A DNA stretch of 8,800 nucleotides from Gammaproteobacteria bacterium (GTDB taxonomy: Bacteria > Pseudomonadota > Gammaproteobacteria > Xanthomonadales > Marinicellaceae). Every line of letters begins with the position of its first letter. Position 1 is the first letter of the stretch. Under the pieces are notes generated by a model. That model saw nothing but the letters and a program-made list of their open reading frames with translations, was not told the DNA's origin and ran no database searches. A program made the translations under genes and the position numbers. The stretch spans positions 1 to 8,800 of the forward strand of contig JAUHZH010000065.1 of NCBI GenBank assembly GCA_030426065.1, in the 5' to 3' direction. Below, piece after piece: positions 6,847 to 8,800 of this stretch.

Positions 6847-7299
6847 TCAGCGGATGCGTTTGACTTTGACACCTCGGTTGCCTTCGCCTTTCATCATCCA
6901 TGATCCCATCATTTGTGGCTCAATGGAAACGGTGGGCGTGTCGCCAGAAATGGTGATCCTTCCAGCGGAGACTTGTTTCCAGACTTGGCCATTGGTCAAT
7001 TTATAAAAGGTGTTGCCCAAGGGGTCTTTGTAACGTTTAGCCACTTGAGCCACAATGGTGTCCCTTTCGGTGATTTGTTTTTGCTCAAAACCCGCGTTTT
7101 TCTCTTTGGATTCTTGTGCGATGGTTTCTTGTTTGTTGTTGAGCCAATTTTGCAGTGCTTGGACTTCACGTTCGGACAACTTATACAGTCCAGTTTTGTT
7201 TTTCTCTGACTCGGACATGGCAGAGAAATCGATGTTTTCAGCGGCCACTGCGGCAAAAGCCCATGTGCTCAACAGACCCAATAACAATGCTATTTTCAT
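6847..7299 (-). CDS. Small secreted protein with NGQVW motif, unknown function
   Basis: The 150-residue product begins with a clear Sec signal peptide (MKIALLLGLLSTWAFAAVAA, cleavage near residue 20). This is why ATG 7299 is preferred over the longer in-frame starts at 7329 and 7401. The mature part has a charged helical, probably coiled-coil, section (about 42-90). It is followed by a beta-type C-terminal section with GNTFYKLTNGQVWKQ (95-109), a glycine near 132 and a basic VKVKRIR end. I recall similar 'F-x-L-x-NGQVW ... K-V-K-R' endings in uncharacterised secreted proteins of Xanthomonadales-like bacteria, but no function is known to me. There is no lipobox and no cysteine, so a soluble periplasmic location is likely. 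It is convergent with ispE and shares its terminator. The leader upstream contains two inverted repeats. Neither start has a good Shine-Dalgarno. Confidence 0.75.
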   Translation of the reverse strand: MKIALLLGLLSTWAFAAVAAENIDFSAMSESEKNKTGLYKLSEREVQALQNWLNNKQETIAQESKEKNAGFEQKQITERDTIVAQVAKRYKDPLGNTFYKLTNGQVWKQVSAGRITISGDTPTVSIEPQMMGSWMMKGEGNRGVKVKRIR

Positions 7300-7333
7300 T
7301 TCAAGGTGATTCGTTAAAAAAGAGGACATGATA

Positions 7334-7356
7334 CTACAGCCCATGGTGGTCTGTGG
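7334..7356. repeat. Imperfect inverted repeat in divergent gap
   Basis: CTACAGCCCA (7334-7343) and TGGTCTGTGG (7347-7356) are complementary at eight of ten positions around a three-base loop. The element lies 35-57 bases upstream of the ATG of the small secreted gene, on its leader side. It could be an operator or a leader hairpin. No known family is assigned. Confidence 0.35.
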
Positions 7357-7359
7357 GGC

Positions 7360-7375
7360 CAAATTCGTGAATTTG
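7360..7375. repeat. Perfect 7-base inverted repeat, possible operator
   Basis: CAAATTC, GT, GAATTTG forms a perfect dyad four bases to the right of the preceding imperfect repeat. Such a compact palindrome in a divergent gap is typical of a dimeric repressor site. I cannot match it to a named regulator. Confidence 0.4.
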
Positions 7376-7420
7376 AAACTGACATGCCTTTTTATTAACA
7401 AAAATGCAGTATTTCTAACG

Positions 7421-7450
7421 CTGATTTAACACCAAAAGCAAAAAAATCAG
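7421..7450. repeat. Separated inverted repeat before the 298-residue gene
   Basis: CTGATTT (7421-7427) and AAATCAG (7444-7450) are perfectly complementary with 16 bases between them. TAAAAT at 7451-7456 directly follows and resembles a -10 box for the gene starting at 7489, but I see no -35 box at proper spacing. The repeat may be a regulator site overlapping that promoter or chance in AT-rich DNA. Confidence 0.25.
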
Positions 7451-7488
7451 TAAAATTCGAAACTGCGAAATGAAAAATAAGAATCCAC

Positions 7489-8385
7489 ATGTCAAAATTT
7501 ATACTTAAATTGAGCATGTTGCCCTTGATGGGGGCCATGTTTTATCCTGCTCATGCAGATTTGATGTTAAAAATTGATGAAGCATCAATGGGCAACACCC
7601 CCATGCCCGTGATGGAAAACGTCGATTACGATGTGCTTGGTCAACAAGTTACAGTGACTTCAAAGTTTCCATTGATTTGTCATGCCATTGAAAACACCAG
7701 TTATGTTTCCAATGTGATGGCCAATGTGATTTCACCCAATGGGCCCAGTAATCAAAATTACATCAACACCACCGCAGGCACTGTGGGTTTGTTGAATGAC
7801 TTTGATTATGACCTGATCAAAAAGACGATCACCATTGTGTCTGAAAATTTAAACAAATCGCTGTGTTTGACATCAAAAAGGCACGATGTGATTTTCAAAA
7901 CGGGGCAAGAAGAAAATGAATGGGTGATTGACTATCCCAATCATTTTGAGTACCAAAATGTGGCTGAGTCACAGGAAGAAGGTAGCCAGTTTACCATGGG
8001 CGTGGAATATGTTAATGACACTGCTGGCACAATTTTGGTCGATTTGATTGAATACTGGCCTTCAAACTCAAGTTTGGATGTTTATGTCAACACCAATGGG
8101 GTTAATTGTTCTGTGTTAAATGCCATTGATCAAGTGGTGGGTGGTTGCAACATCAACTTCAGCGAACTGGGTAAATACGAAAACATCAGTTTGGCACCGG
8201 GTGAAAAAATCAGAACAACCAACAATTTCATCATCAACCCAGGTTCTGATGAGAGCCGTGATTTGTATTTGATGGCAGCGGTTTTCAAAAAAGTGGAAAC
8301 CATTCAGTCCGGAGGTGGTGGACAATCTTTCCAAAGTGTTGAATACATTGAGTCTCAGATAAAAGTTGATCCACAATCACTGTGA
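7489..8385 (+). CDS. Secreted beta-rich protein of unknown function
   Basis: No family is recognised with certainty. The 298 residues start with a Sec signal peptide (MSKFILKLSM, hydrophobic core, likely cleavage AHA|DL after residue 23). The mature chain has four cysteines, C64, C126, C207 and C220, which could make two disulfides in the periplasm or outside. It is acidic and rich in Asn, Val, Ile and Thr, and looks like two beta-sandwich halves. The second (about 167-270) has GVEYVNDTAG, then two cysteines 13 residues apart, then LAPGEKIRTTNNFIINPG. This order resembles DUF11/CARDB-type immunoglobulin-like surface domains, but that is inference. A glycine run GGGG (275-278) precedes a short polar tail. 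There is no C-terminal sorting signal or membrane anchor. A monocistronic transcript is likely: inverted repeats lie upstream and a strong terminator 16 bases downstream. ATG 7489 has only a weak AAG-type Shine-Dalgarno. Confidence 0.8.
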   Translation: MSKFILKLSMLPLMGAMFYPAHADLMLKIDEASMGNTPMPVMENVDYDVLGQQVTVTSKFPLICHAIENTSYVSNVMANVISPNGPSNQNYINTTAGTVGLLNDFDYDLIKKTITIVSENLNKSLCLTSKRHDVIFKTGQEENEWVIDYPNHFEYQNVAESQEEGSQFTMGVEYVNDTAGTILVDLIEYWPSNSSLDVYVNTNGVNCSVLNAIDQVVGGCNINFSELGKYENISLAPGEKIRTTNNFIINPGSDESRDLYLMAAVFKKVETIQSGGGGQSFQSVEYIESQIKVDPQSL

Positions 8386-8397
8386 ATGAATTCATTC
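8384..8397. repeat. Perfect 14-base palindrome over the stop codon
   Basis: GAATGAATTCATTC is its own reverse complement and begins inside the TGA (8383-8385) of the 298-residue gene. It sits just before the terminator. It contains an EcoRI-type hexamer. Its function is unknown; it may be chance or a regulator site for trmH. Confidence 0.4.
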
Positions 8398-8400
8398 GTC

Positions 8401-8431
8401 AAAAAAAGCAGTCTCAATGGCTGCTTTTTTT
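8401..8431. terminator. Strong intrinsic terminator
   Basis: Seven As lead into GCAGTC (8408-8413). This pairs with GGCTGC (8419-8424, one G-U pair) around a five-base loop, and seven Ts follow (8425-8431). The A and T runs extend the stem to about 13 pairs and make it work on both strands. It ends the 298-residue gene; the trmH start codon is only 13 bases beyond. Confidence 0.88.
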
Positions 8432-8443
8432 ATGGAATAAAAA

Positions 8444-8800
8444 ATGACACCGCAACGATTTGAAACCTTGAAGCGTGTTTTGGCCCTTCGCCAAATGGAC
8501 TTAACGGTGGTGATGGATGGGGTTCATAAACCACATAATTTCAATGCCATCGTCAGGACATGTGATGCAGTAGGCATTCACCGGGCCCATTTTATTCCTG
8601 TTTCTGGTGGTTACAAGCCATTTGCCAATACGGCCAAAGGATCACAAAAGTACGTGACGGCGACTGAGCACCAGTCTTTCAAACAAGTGGCCAATAAGCT
8701 GAAAGGGCAAGGCATGCAATTGTTGGCCGCCCATTTATCTGAAGATGCTGTGGATTACCGAGCCATAGACTATACACAACCCACGGCTTTGGTGATGGGA
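8444..8800 (+). CDS. trmH: tRNA (guanosine-18-2'-O)-methyltransferase TrmH (3' end outside window)
   Basis: TrmH is a SPOUT-class enzyme that uses S-adenosylmethionine to methylate the 2'-oxygen of G18 in the tRNA D-loop. The 119 visible residues align without gaps to the start of E. coli TrmH as I remember it: the RQMDLTVVMDGVHKPHN segment (16-32), motif 1 NAIVRTCDAVG (34-44) with Arg38 in the catalytic-arginine position, KGSQKYV (65-71), and LKGQGMQLLAAHLSEDAVDYR (86-106). The visible part ends at ALVMG, the start of the knotted SAM-binding core. GGAA at 8434-8437 serves as a Shine-Dalgarno six bases from ATG 8444. In enterobacteria trmH follows spoT; here it follows a terminator and an unrelated secreted-protein gene. 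No convincing promoter is visible between that gene and the start codon. Confidence 0.95.
   Translation, partial: MTPQRFETLKRVLALRQMDLTVVMDGVHKPHNFNAIVRTCDAVGIHRAHFIPVSGGYKPFANTAKGSQKYVTATEHQSFKQVANKLKGQGMQLLAAHLSEDAVDYRAIDYTQPTALVMG

Noticed and set aside
6389..6901. Minus-strand open frame of 170 codons across ispE
   Set aside because: It is antisense to a fully motif-supported ispE, has no signal, motif or ribosome site, and overlaps the true convergent gene's end.
7337..7354. ACAG...CTGT dyad as a LexA box
   Set aside because: LexA sites read CTGT-N8-ACAG; here the half-sites are in the opposite orientation and the spacing is wrong.
7300..7401. Longer N-terminus for the small secreted protein (starts at 7329 or 7401)
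   Set aside because: Both would bury the signal peptide and neither has a better ribosome site; the region also holds the inverted repeats.
1..8800. CRISPR arrays, insertion sequences, tRNA or rRNA genes, defence or phage modules
   Set aside because: No regularly spaced repeats, transposase motifs, terminal repeats or tRNA-like segments were seen on either strand.

Overview
The window reads as an ordinary stretch of a mid-GC gammaproteobacterial chromosome. Three things suggest this: an adjacent, translationally coupled lolB-ispE pair, a TrmH that is close to the enterobacterial protein over its whole visible length, and an aspartokinase fused to diaminopimelate decarboxylase, an arrangement I know from Xanthomonas/Xylella-type bacteria. 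A marine Xanthomonadales- or Marinicella-like lineage would fit, but that is inference. I see no mobile element, CRISPR array, tRNA, rRNA or phage gene.

Layout. Positions 1-2010 (minus strand) hold most of the bifunctional lysine-pathway enzyme, which runs off the left edge. A roughly 100-base divergent promoter region separates it from a 788-residue Lon-type AAA+ protease (2115-4481, plus). Next is a regulatory gap with a near-perfect CRP-type palindrome and a good sigma70 promoter. These drive a gene for an unrecognised exported, probably outer-membrane beta-barrel protein (4678-5442). It is followed by lolB (5493-6035) and ispE (6032-6835). A convergent gene for a small secreted protein (6847-7299, minus) shares a bidirectional terminator with ispE; the terminator lies inside the end of the ispE coding sequence. 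A 189-base divergent gap rich in inverted repeats leads to a 298-residue secreted beta-rich protein (7489-8385), a strong intrinsic terminator (8401-8431) and the start of trmH (8444 to the right edge).

The genes cover lysine/peptidoglycan precursor synthesis (fusion enzyme), protein quality control (Lon-like), envelope biogenesis (beta-barrel candidate, LolB), isoprenoid precursor synthesis (IspE) and tRNA modification (TrmH). Three secreted proteins have no function I can assign. I did not find an undescribed multigene system. The best leads are the CRP-type site with a phased promoter, the terminator embedded in ispE, the lysine enzyme fusion and the unassigned exported proteins. All gene-free gaps are shorter than 300 bases.
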